DNA of 64,000 bases, from positions 1,612,001 to 1,676,000 of the forward strand of contig JAPEHQ010000001.1 of NCBI GenBank assembly GCA_027405735.1, written 5' to 3'. Below the pieces are notes generated by a model, which saw only the letters and a program-made list of their open reading frames with translations, was not told where the DNA came from and ran no database searches. Positions 50,486-62,070 of the stretch are shown in pieces. A program made the position numbers and the translations under genes. Each line of letters opens with the position of its first letter. Within the stretch, counting starts at the first letter, position 1. The DNA is from Mucor racemosus. Its lineage: Eukaryota; Mucoromycota; Mucoromycetes; Mucorales; Mucoraceae.

Positions 50486-52398
50486 TGAAATAGCAGTAAC
50501 TGAAATACAATATAAAAAGAAAGATTTTACAAGAAATGTAAAAAAAACAATAGTTATTTTTATCTAAATAAAAAGGGGAAAGGGTGAAATAGAAAACGAA
50601 ATTGAATATAGGGGCTGATATAAGTTCATCCTTTCCATTGAATCTCAGCGTTTGGTTACATCCAAGGCAACATTTAGGCAGTTTAGGGCTTATTTCATGT
50701 ATACAAGAAAGAAACATAGATCAATTAGCCAAAATGCGCAAGTGACCCTAATATTTTAATACTATTTTTGATTTTTTGATTTATTGAAATGAGTTCTGTA
50801 TTTATATAAATTGCTTATTCAGGAACAAGCAAGTGCACCTTTGTTCATAGATTTATTAGAGCGGCGATTTGCCTCGCTTAATGCGATCATTACAGTTGTA
50901 CCGAATCTCCAAGCTTAATTAACTATGGTCTTTTGATCTCTCGAGCTTACATTTTGAGATTCTTCCTATTCGATGCATAATCAAAAGAAGATCGGCGAAT
51001 TATATGTGCGTAAACGAAGATGCCCTGAGTCTTCAAACTAGTCAGTTCTCCGTCCAAAATGGCGTTGGAAGCTCAAGAAAATGAATATATATTTCATTTT
51101 TATAGTGTTGTAGATCAGATCAATAAATATTCGATTATGGTATCTTATAAGGAATAGAATAAATAAAAATAGGATTAATACACAGAGACTATTCAGTATA
51201 TAATGGATTTTATTATTAGCTTGATTAATAATTTACTATCTCTTCTTCGGTGTTGGACATTATTTTCATGTAGAAGGTATAATTTCGATGGAAAGATACA
51301 TAAAAAAACAGCTCGGATAATAGTTTTTAAGCCTTAAAAAATTTGATTGTTTTTAAATAGTAACAATTTTATTTCCATCTATTTGTGCTAATTAGTATCT
51401 ATCTATTTCAGTTTTTCTCTCAAAAAAAGACCAATTTTTGATAGAGAAGTTAAAAAAAAAGCAAAACTCCAGTTGATCGGATTCTGATCTTATACCTGAT
51501 CGACCTGAAATTTCAAATGCCCAATTAAATTAAAGACTTTTTTGATTTTCTCTACAAAAATATAGCTGTTGCTTCGAGTAAGCACCTAAATAATAGACTA
51601 TTGTTTATACCTTTACACTGCTGTACTTATTCTGTAGATTTTGCTCGAAAATCAGAAATTTTGGTTTAAAACCTGCCATTTTCAATTTGAGTTCTGAAAA
51701 GCAAATTATATATTGAAATTCTTTTCAAACTTTTAAGACTGTATAGATATAAAAATTGATATCGAGAATTGTTAGTACAAAATGTCAATTTCTTATGCAA
51801 ACTGTTGCGTAAATTTATAAATCAATTTTTTCGTATATTTTTTTTTGCTCAAATTCGACCACCAAATTTTGAATCTCCGGTCCTTATGTATCTTCATATC
51901 TTTCTCCTTTTTCCTATATATTTCATATGCATCTTCTGAAAAAAAAATGCTGGAATGATCAAAATAACCTTGGTATCATATTTATTAATTAAGTTTATAG
52001 TTTTTTGCTTTTTTCTGCTTGAAAAAATCCTTCAAAATGATTTCACTGAGAAAAATTCATTGGACATTACTGACGTAGTTGTATGACAAAAGAAGATCTA
52101 TTGCCTTGGAAGCTAGGCTATTTGCCTGTGTTTTATAAAGTTTTCAAGGTAATCGCTCCCGATTGCCATGGAATACAAATACCTGGTTTTTAGGGATGAA
52201 GTTATCATAGAAATTGAATACTGAATAACCTCAATGTATGTATAGAACGATTCTTTCTTTGAGATTACTCTTCTGAATTACCTAGGATTTTGTTTCAGGG
52301 ATTTTGCTTATCTGTTTTATCTGTTCAGATATATAATATCTAAAAAGCGCTCTGCCCAAAAGAGGTTTTTGGGACAAGTTCACAACAAATGATTTTAA
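50486..52398. other. Intergenic region, 1.9 kb
   Basis: Divergent region between the Tea4-type and biotin-ligase genes, so it should hold both promoters. The part from 51340 to 52080 is AT-rich and shares word patterns with repeat families in this window. No gene recognised. Confidence 0.45.
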
Positions 52399-52554
52399 TT
52401 GGCTTTGATTGTCAGTCAAAAGAGATTGAAGTCCTTTCTCAAGCATCTGTTGTCAATCACATATTTTAACAAAATAAACAAATTGTTGCCTGCTTTTCGA
52501 TACATATCAACAAGACAATTCAATACATCGCCAGTGTTTAGAAAATTGTCAGCA

Positions 52555-54686
52555 ATGAATGTATTAATTTATAACGGAAACGGCACCTCTCTCAATGCTG
52601 TCAATCAAACGTATACAACTTTGAAAGCTATCTTGGGTCATGCTTACGATGTTATGAAGGTAGACGCATCTACTCTCAAATCTGAACCATGGGAAGAAAC
52701 TTGTTCTTTACTAGTGATTCCTGGTGGTCGTGATAGTCCTTACTGTCAAGATTTAAATGGACCAGGCACCAATAAAATAAAAAATTACGTGCATGGAGGT
52801 GGACATTATGTTGGGTTTTGTGCAGGTGCTTATTTTGCTTCCAAAAACATTGAATTTGAGAAAGGAAAAGAAATGGAAGTTGTCGGTCCACGCGAGTTGG
52901 GATTTTACCCTGGTACTAGCCGTGGAACTATGTTTCCTGGCTTTGTTTATAATAGTGAAAAAGGAGCAAAAGCCGTTTCTATTTTATATCAACAGGATAG
53001 TTTCAAGGCTTACTATAATGGCGGTGGGTATTTTGTGCGTCCTCAGGAATATAGCCAAGTTAAAGTTGTTTGTACATACCAAGACCCTGGATTATGTGAA
53101 CATGAGGATGCGGTTGCAGCAGGCGTACAATGTCAAGTAGGAAAAGGATCTGCATTATTATTTGGATTTCACCCCGAATATGACATAAATTTGGTAGATT
53201 TGACTGAAAATGACCACAAGGAACAAATTACTCGAGATTTAACTGCATCTTTACCTAAATGCCGAGAATTCTTGAGTCAACTGTTATCAGATATCGGTCT
53301 CAAGGTTAAAAAGGAAGAACAAAATGTACCTGATTTGACACCTATTTACTTGGCGACAGCTTCGGGGGAATTGTTGCAAACTATGACCAAGAAACTATTG
53401 GATCAAACAGACGAAAGTTCTATATTTAATGATTCCAACGATAGTTTCTATATTTCACACATTCCTGAAAAGGAAGAACAACAAGAGAGTGCACTTGTAG
53501 ACAAGTTGGAACAGCTCTCGCTTGAACGTGAAACTAAGGATAAATCACCTATTATCAAGATATTATACCCGCCTTTAGTGTTGGACGAGGAGAAACTCAA
53601 GGTTTCCCAAGTTCCGAAAAAGTCATTGACCCCCCTGTTTGATTTGAAAGCCTTTTTTGAATCATTAGATGAGCGTAGAAAACAAGAGTGGGCAGGTGGG
53701 TCGTGGTATCGGTTTGGTAATGCAGTTTTATACAGTGAAGTTATTACCAGTACTCAAACAGTATTGGACAAGTAAGTTTAGTTGGATTATAAACGTTGAT
53801 TGAAAACCTAATATTTTTTTATAGAAATTATAATTTTGCTCAATGTTTACCTACTGGTCTTGTATGTTTGGCTACAAATCAAATAGCAGGAAGAGGTAAT
53901 AAAAAACGTGCTTATGTATATTTAGAACAATAGGAAAAATCTGATAAGATGAATTTTAGGCAGAGGTCGCAATTCTTGGGTCTCACAAGCTGGTGCATTA
54001 CAGTTTAGCTTTGTGGTCCGACATGGTTTACATTTATCCAAATCGCCTGTTGTATTTATTCAATATTTGATTGCGCTTTCTATCGTTGAAAGTATTCGTA
54101 CTCGCGAAGGATATGAAAATGTACCGCTTCGCTTAAAATGGCCTAATGATATTTACGTTGATTTAGAAAATGAAGGATTAAAGAAGGTTGGTGGTCTTTT
54201 AGTCAACTCTAGCTTTGTTCGGGATGAGTTTTTGTTAGTTATTGGTTGCGGTATCAACTTGGATAATACTCACCCGACTGTTTCCATTAACGATGTAATT
54301 CAAAAACACAATCCAAATCTCAGAAGATTAGAACGGGAAGAAGTTTTGGCCCATGCTTTAGTAACATTTGAAAAGTATTACATTGAATTTTGTGAAAAGG
54401 GTATGGGTGCCTGGTTCTTGAACAAATATTATGATCGTTGGCTTCATAGGTAAATTTATTTTATACAAATTGTGCGTTAATTTTACTCACATTTCCCCGT
54501 TTCCATAGCAACAAATTAGTTACATTGACTACTCATAATGATGAAAAAGCTAAAATTGTTGGCATTACAAGTGATTATGGCATGCTTGAGGCTGTTAGTA
54601 TCAATAATCCCAAAATGAAATTTACTCTTCAACCTGATGGCAATAGTTTTGATATGCTTAAAGGGTTGATTATTAAGAAACAATAA
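52555..54686 (+). CDS. bpl1: Biotin--protein ligase (holocarboxylase synthetase)
   Basis: Exons 52555-53771, 53825-53895, 53960-54449 and 54509-54686 give 651 residues from the first in-frame ATG (MNVLIYNGNGTS, the usual fungal Bpl1 start). The N-terminal third is the amidotransferase-like domain of eukaryotic ligases (VIPGGRDSPY, GFCAGAYFAS). The C-terminal catalytic domain shows the biotinyl-AMP motif GRGRGRNSWVSQAG, KWPNDIYVD and KVGGLLVNSS, then a small C-terminal domain (IVGITSDYGMLEA). The enzyme makes biotinyl-5'-AMP and attaches biotin to carboxylases. The frame stays open for 156 bases upstream of this ATG and encodes a basic, presequence-like stretch, but with no ATG (see findings). 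Confidence 0.93.
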
Positions 54687-54891
54687 AGTTGTCCATTGAG
54701 AACACATGAGTAACTATTCCAATGTGAAGCGGATTATCAAATCAGCGCTGCTGCTTTGGAAAGTAAAAGGTGATTGAAGTATACGTACAACGCATGACTT
54801 CAAAATATCCATTTAAATAGCCCTTGTAACCCCTTACAAAACAATTTTTTTTTTTCCATTTTCTTTCTTATATATATAATAAACATTGATA

Positions 54892-56434
54892 ATGTCTGAA
54901 ACAATAATGCCGCCTCATCCTGGTCTCGAAGGATTGACAAACATTGAAGAGCTTAAACATCTTTGCCCTGCTTTCTCAAAGGGCTGTCCTTACGCAGCCC
55001 TTGAAGAAGTTGATTCTGTCGCAGTAAGCCATGGTGAACTTTCTCGTTGGTAAAGCAAATATTTGATTTTGTTACTATTATGTTTATTTATTTATTTTTA
55101 TTTATGTTTCTATTAGCCCTGCATTCAAAGATGGATGTCCTTTCTCAACTAAGTCTGAACAAGAAATTTTTGATTTAATGAAGCAAATTCCAAAAGATCA
55201 CCCCACTTTAAACATGCCAGGTACTAAATATTGATGAAATATGTGTAGAATGATGACTAAATAACATGATTATTAGAACTTCCCTCATGTGATGAAGGTA
55301 TCGTTCTTGTTAATCAGTTAAACAAGTTTCTTGACAAGTCTCAACTTGAGGCTCTTTTCGATATAAAGCCCAAGGAATCTGTTGATGAACCCAAGATCGA
55401 AGAGCCTGCTGAACCCGAGTACCTTGAGGACCCTCAATTAGCATCTGCAATGAGAGAAGGCACCAAAGTTGTTCACAGAGCTGCAGAAACCAGTATCTTT
55501 ACAAAGTAAATACCACAAAATCTAAGCCATTTAGTTATCATGTTCTAACAAATTTTCATTTTTAGACGTTTTCTCAAGGGTGATATTAATGCAGATGAAT
55601 ACGGTCGTTATATCAATTCCCTTTATTTTGTCTACAAGTAAGTATTTATATTAGTTGCCATTTATGATATCCTAACAAATAGATAATAGGTTTATGGAAG
55701 ACCTCTTAGAACAATACAAAGACCATATGGTTGTAAGTATTATTCATTTCCCTCATGAATTAAACAGAAGAGAAGCATTAGAAAGAGATCTCGAATTCTT
55801 TTATGGTCAAGAACGCCTTGCCGAGTTAACTAATCCTGATAACATGACCCCTGCTGTTCAAGAATATGTTCAAGCTTTGAAGGATGCCTGTGAAAAGAGT
55901 CCTGCTCTTTTAATTGCTCACAGCTACTCCCGTTATCTTGGTGATTTGAGTGGTGGTCAAATCTTATCCAAACGTCTCAAGAAGCATGTTCTTCGTCTCG
56001 ATGAAAATGATAGTTCTTGGGATACTACTGAAGGTTTAAACTTTTATTATTTCAATAATTTAGGTAATCAAACCGATTTTAAAAATTTCTATCGTGAACG
56101 TTTGAATGCTGCCAAGGTTGATCAGCAAACCAGGGACTTAATTGTTTCTGAAGCTGTTCATTCTTTCGAATTGAATATACAATTATTTAATGAAATTCAA
56201 GAATTGTCTGATGCGGGCAAATTGATTCCTTCTGTCATTCAAGAAGAAGAAATTATTGTTGAATTGAAAGAAGAAGTTATTGAAACTCAAGTTAGTATTG
56301 ACAACAGTGTTCCCACTACAAGCACAAAGAAGGCCACTTCTGCTACTACCTGGGTTGCTGCTGCAACTGCTGGTATTGCTGCTGTTGCTGTTGGTGCCGC
56401 TGTTTATCAACGTTATTATAGTCAAAAGAAATAG
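54892..56434 (+). CDS. HMX1: Heme oxygenase, tail-anchored, with N-terminal Cys-Pro motifs
   Basis: Five exons, 54892-55049, 55117-55220, 55277-55505, 55566-55637 and 55690-56434, give 435 residues. The catalytic domain (about 139-345) has REGTKVVHRAAE with the proximal heme ligand His154, HFPHELNRREALERDLEFFYG, and the distal-helix signature YLGDLSGGQIL (272-278 for GDLSGGQ). Residues about 409-427 (TWVAAATAGIAAVAVGAAVY) are a C-terminal membrane anchor, as in animal and yeast ER heme oxygenases. The reaction is oxygen-dependent cleavage of heme to biliverdin, CO and iron. Unusually, residues 25-34 and 53-62 are two related modules CPAFSKGCPY and CPAFKDGCPF, which may be heme-regulatory Cys-Pro motifs. 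At 435 residues it is longer than most because of this extension. Confidence 0.92.
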
Positions 56435-56852
56435 ATGTTTCACTACATTTTACTCGCAATATACTTTGACCAAAGTGTTCGAAAGTTGTGTATTTCTTGA
56501 TTTATATCTAACAACTTATTATTTATTTATTTATTTATTTATTTATTGTTGCATATTTAATAAAGCATGTAACCTCCCCTCCCCCCTCCTCACTTTAAAA
56601 AAAACCTGTAATTTAATCAGTTCATGTGAAAAGTTTTGAGATTTTATCAAATGAATTAGCTAGTTTCTATGGTCATTCAGTACATATTTACAGTTATCTA
56701 GACAAAAACAAAAAACGGCATGATAAAATCAACATGTTATAGGTTGCTTTCAAACTTTCAAACATAATTTTATCAAAGAAAAAATGCTTGCAGAAATCCT
56801 TTGAAATATGATAAAATGCGCGATTTATTAATTTGGGGGGGGGGGGGGGTTT
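56435..56852. other. Intergenic region, convergent genes
   Basis: Holds the 3' ends of heme oxygenase (AATAAAG near 56559) and of the membrane-protein gene. A run of about 15 G lies at 56835-56849, almost touching the latter's stop. No gene seen. Confidence 0.5.
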
Positions 56853-57510
56853 CTATACTCGAAGGCCAAAATACCAATATAAAGCTACTAATGTTAAAGT
56901 AACCGTAGCGGGTATAAGATCAAGTTGAACGATGAAATAAATCCATACTGTAGCTAGACCAGGAGCACGCATCATTTGTCCAAGCGAGGGGGAATGGCGA
57001 AGTGTGTACATGAGAAAAGAACCAATTAATGTGGATCCCAATGCCATTAAAACTTGTGTGAGCCTTGTAGATTTATACCGATTTGAAAGATAAATAAAAG
57101 GGGCAAGAGCTAAAATTTCATTGAATTAGTGATTCGAATCAAATCAATAGATCAATTGTATTACCTGGAGCCGACTTGGCACATTTCGTAACTATGCCAG
57201 CATAGTTCCAAGGCTCACTATATTGTACTTTTACGGTAACATCAAATGTAGCCATTAAAAATCCAAAAGGAATACTCAAAAATATTGCTTGCCAAATATA
57301 TTCAGCCGTAGTAGCTTGTTTTTTAACCATTAACTCTGATTCTCTTTGCTTTACTTTCTTCATAAGGCCAGTTTGGTCAATAAGTCGAAGTTTTTCGTCG
57401 TCTGGGATACCATCGGTAGATTGTGTAGGAATTTTGCTAATGAGTGGCTCTTTATTTGGCTTGCCTTTAAACTGAGAAGGTTTAATTCCACCTTGTTGTT
57501 TCTTGCTCAT
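56853..57510 (-). CDS. Small membrane protein, fungal DUF7719-like
   Basis: Two exons, 57165-57510 and 56853-57109, give 200 residues. A polar, basic N-terminus is followed by hydrophobic segments near residues 78-93 (IWQAIFLSIPFGFLMATFDV), 137-155 (VLMALGSTLIGSFLMYTLRH) and 168-197 (TVWIYFIVQLDLIPATVTLT). This layout recalls a conserved uncharacterised fungal family (DUF7719 by memory; not verified). Function unknown. It is divergent from the PPR gene with about 200 bp between the starts, so the two may share a promoter region. Confidence 0.7.
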
Positions 57511-57708
57511 GTTGTTTTACTAGTATAAGGAGTGAAAGAAAAAGGTACACGCGCAATTGAAGCAAAAATTAAACCAACTAAACCTCTTGGAATAGGCTAG
57601 TTATCGTCGTCGCTGTCTTTTAAATGCATTTGACTTGAAAGAAGCAGCTTCCCCCTGGCTCATCAAACGCACTAGTATCTTCTCTTTCTTACCTTACTTT
57701 ATAAAGTT
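57511..57708. promoter_or_regulatory. Bidirectional promoter region
   Basis: A 198-bp gap separates two divergent starts. A CCCCT core (stress-element type) is near 57651-57655. Pyrimidine-rich sequence (57677-57694) precedes the PPR ATG. Assignment is by position. Confidence 0.4.
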
Positions 57709-59922
57709 ATGCTAAGGAGAAAAGGTCAACATCTTGTTTATTCAGCAATAAATAGTATTACGCAGCATCAATGCATTAATTCAAATAGTTTCCCTGTGAT
57801 ATTTCGCGCGAATTACACTACACCTTCAAATTCAATACAATTAAAAGACTTGACAAGACTTCAAAAAGCCGTAGGACGAGGAAATATCCAACAAGCATGT
57901 TCAGCATACGAATCAATCATATCTAATATACAAACAAACGAGAAATTAATCAATCGAGATGTAATTCGCAAGCTGTTGATGCTTGCTCGCCATGGAAAAC
58001 GTAGTGAAGATCTCGATTTTATCAATAAAGTCATCAAAGATATGAAACTAAAGTTACAATTAACCCCAACTCATTTCGAGTATCATGCTTTGATGTATGC
58101 TTATGGATTACAACAATTGCCAGAAAAAGCTTATTCTTTATTGGATCAAATGAAACGAGACGATAACATTCAACCAACATTACATTCGTATAATACAATA
58201 TTAGGCTGTTATAAACGAGCAAATAATGTCAGGAGAGCAGAGGAGATTATGGCAGAAATGAAACAGCATAAAATAAAACCTGACACTGTAACATACAACA
58301 CAATGCTTCATCTTTTACTACAAACAAACCAATATGGTCGATTGTTTAAAATGTATGATACTATGAAGGCAGATAAAGTTCAGTCTGATGTATATACTTA
58401 CTCGACAATGCTTGATGCAGCTGTCAAATCAAAAAATCAATATTTTGGGAAAGAGATTTATGAACAAATTCTGCATAAATGCAAACCTCAGAATATAGAT
58501 TTAAACATGGTCAATAACATGATTCGATTTATGGCAGATATTGGTCTTAATGAAGCATTGAATCTATATTACGATTTACCAGAAATATACCCTCACATTC
58601 AACCAGATAAAGTAACATTTAATATATTATTAGATGTGTGCTTCAAGAATGACAATCCATCTAAAGCATATATGATATTTGGTGATATGAAAATGGCAAA
58701 ATTGAAGCCAGATGTGATAACTTATGGAACATTGATTGACGCAGAGGCTAAAGTGGGAAATCTTAAAGAATCGCTTATATTATTCCAGAATATGTGTAAT
58801 TCATCAATCGAACCGAACGACAGAATCTTTAACAGTTTGGCCAATATAGCATCTTCAAAGTCTGCAAGTACCTCGGATTTAAATCAATTGTTGGATCTTG
58901 TCGAAAAATATCAAAGAAAATTCACATTAGACACAAAGGCATACAATGCTCTGATGTATGGCTTAGCTCAGAATGGCCGATCGAATCAAGCACAGCATAT
59001 ATATGATACTGTATTTCGAAATATATCATGTAAACCTGATATCGCAACATTTACACATCTTATACTCGCATATATAAATGACGACAAACTTGACGATGCT
59101 TTGGAGATATACTATGCTTTGAGAGAACATCATAAAAAATGCAAACAAGATGCCACAAAATCCAAGATCAAAATACCAATACAACTAGATACCACATTCT
59201 ATTCTACAATCATTGCAGCGTTATCTAAAGGTGACAAGAATCACACCATCACTTTTAGTGATGATCCTGACGAATCGTCGCCGAGATTAATCGCAGCTAT
59301 GAATGTTTTTAACGACATGAGACCATTGCAAATTCAACCTACAATGCACACATATACAGCTATGCTTCATGCATGTGGAAAGTATCGAGATCAGTATGTT
59401 TTGGACCAAATTCATAAATTAATAAAAGTGGATCTTTATCTAGACCCTGATATAGCAATTTACAATGCTATGATGGATGCGTACAACCGAACAGGCGATG
59501 GTGAGAAAGTACTTGACATATGGCAAACACTCTCAATGTCAGCAACACAGTATTCCCAATTAGCTCCAGATCAAACGACCGTTTCTATAGTATTTGACAG
59601 CTGTGGACATAATGGCTTAACACACCATGCGCAATCAATTTGGTCTTTCCTGAAACGTACAAAATTTAAATTAAACACCAACAATTTCAACTCATATATA
59701 GAATGCCTCTGTAGATCAAGAGGTAGAAGTGGCTGGGATATAGCCTTGAGCATTACCAAACAAGAAATGTCTATCCCTGCAAAACCTGAACATGGAAAAC
59801 CTATTATAGATGAAAAAACTGTAAATACACTAATTAGTTTCGCCAAAAAAAAAGGATTTGACGAATCTGAAATTGATAGATTAGAGCAGTGGCGAGTGAA
59901 GATGCTTGCCCCGAAAAATTGA
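57709..59922 (+). CDS. Mitochondrial pentatricopeptide-repeat (PPR) protein
   Basis: Single exon, 737 residues. The first 40 residues are basic and hydroxylated with no acidic residue (MLRRKGQHLVYSAINS), a typical mitochondrial presequence. Multiple 35-residue PPR units follow, for example PTLHSYNTILGCYKRANNVR, PDTVTYNTMLHLLLQTNQYG, SDVYTYSTMLDAA, PDKVTFNILLDVCFKNDNPS, PDVITYGTLIDAEAKVGNLK and PTMHTYTAMLHACGKY. I count about ten or more, from about residue 115 to 660. PPR proteins bind single-stranded RNA base by base; fungal ones act in mitochondrial mRNA stability, processing or translation. The target cannot be told. It is intron-free, unlike its neighbours. Confidence 0.9.
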   Translation: MLRRKGQHLVYSAINSITQHQCINSNSFPVIFRANYTTPSNSIQLKDLTRLQKAVGRGNIQQACSAYESIISNIQTNEKLINRDVIRKLLMLARHGKRSEDLDFINKVIKDMKLKLQLTPTHFEYHALMYAYGLQQLPEKAYSLLDQMKRDDNIQPTLHSYNTILGCYKRANNVRRAEEIMAEMKQHKIKPDTVTYNTMLHLLLQTNQYGRLFKMYDTMKADKVQSDVYTYSTMLDAAVKSKNQYFGKEIYEQILHKCKPQNIDLNMVNNMIRFMADIGLNEALNLYYDLPEIYPHIQPDKVTFNILLDVCFKNDNPSKAYMIFGDMKMAKLKPDVITYGTLIDAEAKVGNLKESLILFQNMCNSSIEPNDRIFNSLANIASSKSASTSDLNQLLDLVEKYQRKFTLDTKAYNALMYGLAQNGRSNQAQHIYDTVFRNISCKPDIATFTHLILAYINDDKLDDALEIYYALREHHKKCKQDATKSKIKIPIQLDTTFYSTIIAALSKGDKNHTITFSDDPDESSPRLIAAMNVFNDMRPLQIQPTMHTYTAMLHACGKYRDQYVLDQIHKLIKVDLYLDPDIAIYNAMMDAYNRTGDGEKVLDIWQTLSMSATQYSQLAPDQTTVSIVFDSCGHNGLTHHAQSIWSFLKRTKFKLNTNNFNSYIECLCRSRGRSGWDIALSITKQEMSIPAKPEHGKPIIDEKTVNTLISFAKKKGFDESEIDRLEQWRVKMLAPKN

Positions 59923-60184
59923 TTTGCATATTGACTAAAAATATTAATAAATAAATTGAAGTAAAATGAAGATTGAATCGATTTAGTTCAATTCAATGAT
60001 TTTGTTTGATAATTTCATGAAAATTGAATTGATTCTTGTAATTTTTTTCCTTTGTACCAAATCAAGAACTAGATTCTAGTATAATCACGCATCATAGCCA
60101 TTATCTTGTCCAAATGCTTTAAGATGCGTATAAATGTTGTAGTCAAAGTATGAGCTCTATTAGTATAAAGGAATTAAATATAAC
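59923..60184. other. Intergenic stretch
   Basis: Unique AT-rich DNA between the PPR gene and repeat block 3. Nothing recognised. Confidence 0.4.
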
Positions 60185-60793
60185 ACGTTGCGGATAAGAT
60201 TGAGCGGCTAAGTCTCTTATATTATGGTATATCTAAGTTTTAAATAAAAAAGCATTTCTTTTTTTTAACTTTTCATGTATTTAACCACGTACGGTCTGAA
60301 AATTCAGTTTTTGTAGCGGACATTTTTGGGACTCATTTTATCCTTACCAACACTCATGATTTTGATCAAAAAACAGAAAAATCAAATTTTGATACCAAAA
60401 TCAACGTTTAAATATACTACATTGTGAGAGAAAATTGTAGCCATAACTAATACGCGTTTTATAAAAGCTTAATATTAAATGTTAATTAATGAAACTTTGC
60501 GCTTTTGCCCAAAAAACGGAATTTTGGTTAAAGGATTTTCATGTTATATTTTGCAATAAAATTGTTTGTTATTTTTTATTGACCCAATAGAGCTCTAAAT
60601 TTTGCATATGTGTATATTTTTTGTTTTTATAATTGGTAATATAATTAACTCTAGATTTGCAAAACCAGAAAAAAAAATTAAAAAATGTCAAAATTGATGA
60701 TCTGGACAAGAATAATTTTTGAAATTAATATTCCGCTTATAAGCCTTGTAAGACTTAAAAATAAGAAATTTTATAATACTTCAGAACTTTTTG
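60185..60793 (+). mobile_element. CACTA-like element, internal fragment
   Basis: Matches 12640-13225 of copy C and 40780-41375 of copy D (for example TTATCCTTACCAACACTCATG at 60340). Both ends are missing. It abuts an inverted copy at about 60793. Confidence 0.65.
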
Positions 60794-61931
60794 CTATTAT
60801 GCTCAATTACGGCGTTGCTCTACGGGCTCGTTTTTGAAATTTTTTAATGAATGTATGACATGGCAGAGGGTTTTTCTAGTAGAAAATTTTATGTTTCTAT
60901 TATAGTGGTAACATATATTGCCTATTTTGCTTAGTTTATAGTTCAGGCGCTGTAACGCTGCTTTTACATTGGCTGAAATGTGCAATTTAACAGGGTTTTA
61001 AATGTTTTAAATAACGTAAAGCCTTGAAAATCCTTTTATACGTTTGTTGTTTCTCTCTTTTTGTTTTGATATTCCAAGGATATATTCACCGTTTTATAAG
61101 GCATATCAGATTACCAAGCTGGTATTGTTTTCTTGTATCTGAATACGCATTCTAGCATAAGGGATTAATGGTTTTAATATAGGTAGCAGTCGTTATATTA
61201 GAGACTGATATTTTTATTTCATCACCGCATTTTAGGATCAAATATCATTATTTACTACTGTATTGTTGGACGTATTTCTTGATTACCGGATCAAATAGAA
61301 GGCAATGATATTTATATCTACTCAATGAAAAGCTAGAACTGGCTACAGACCCACGAAATGTTCCAGAAAAGTGATAAAATTTCAAATGATATAGAAATAA
61401 AAAAAAAGAATAAGCTAATGTTTTGTCTAATAATCATAGTTTTGATCGTAGCTACTGTATACTTGAAAACAAATTTTTTTACCGCTGATGATAATAATCC
61501 TGAATATATCGGTTCTTGCATGTATTGCTCTACATCAACAACGTATTGAATTGTCTTGTCTATAGTTTACTGTACATTAATAAAAGCAAATGTAATTTAA
61601 AATCTCATTCCAGTAAAAAATGCAATGGAATTTTGAGAACGGCACGAAGGTCATGTACAAACCAATTTATTCCCATACAATCAGCTCATTGTCCTCATGG
61701 TCAGATTTTATTATTATGCATACATGGGATTAATTTCATGCACACGGACAGAATATATTATTCTGCACATACAGGGTTAGCGTTGTGCTCGTGTGCAGTT
61801 TCTTTTGTTGTGCCCATGTGCATATTGTTATCTTTTTAACCATATTCAGTGGGCACAGCAGCTCAGGCTATAGTGTGCAGCCCATCTGGACACAACGAAA
61901 TCATCTCGTGCAGCACAGGTCGGCCGTAGTG
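60794..61931 (-). mobile_element. CACTA-like element, inverted copy E1 (5' half)
   Basis: On the minus strand it starts CACTACGGCCGACCTGTGCTG at 61931, the best-preserved terminus in the window, and runs through the same landmarks as copies A and C until it breaks at 60794 against the forward fragment. The tandem-motif-rich subterminal region is at 61620-61931. Confidence 0.65.
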
Positions 61932-62070
61932 TTGACTCGCAATAAAGTAAGGCATTTTACCAAATACAATGTTAGCGTTCAACGTATTTTAGTTAGATTG
62001 AACAGATAGAGATATGTCTCATGGAGTGATCTATGAATGTTTGAGAGAGCTCAGATCTATAAACACAAAA
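61932..62070 (-). repeat. Linker between inverted elements
   Basis: Reverse complement of the linker at 7550-7675. It again joins the start of one element to the interior of another, so this locus mirrors the A-B junction. Confidence 0.55.

Noticed and set aside
57131..57150. GATTCGAATC resembling a tRNA T-loop
   Set aside because: It is inside an intron of the membrane-protein gene and no cloverleaf can be folded around it.
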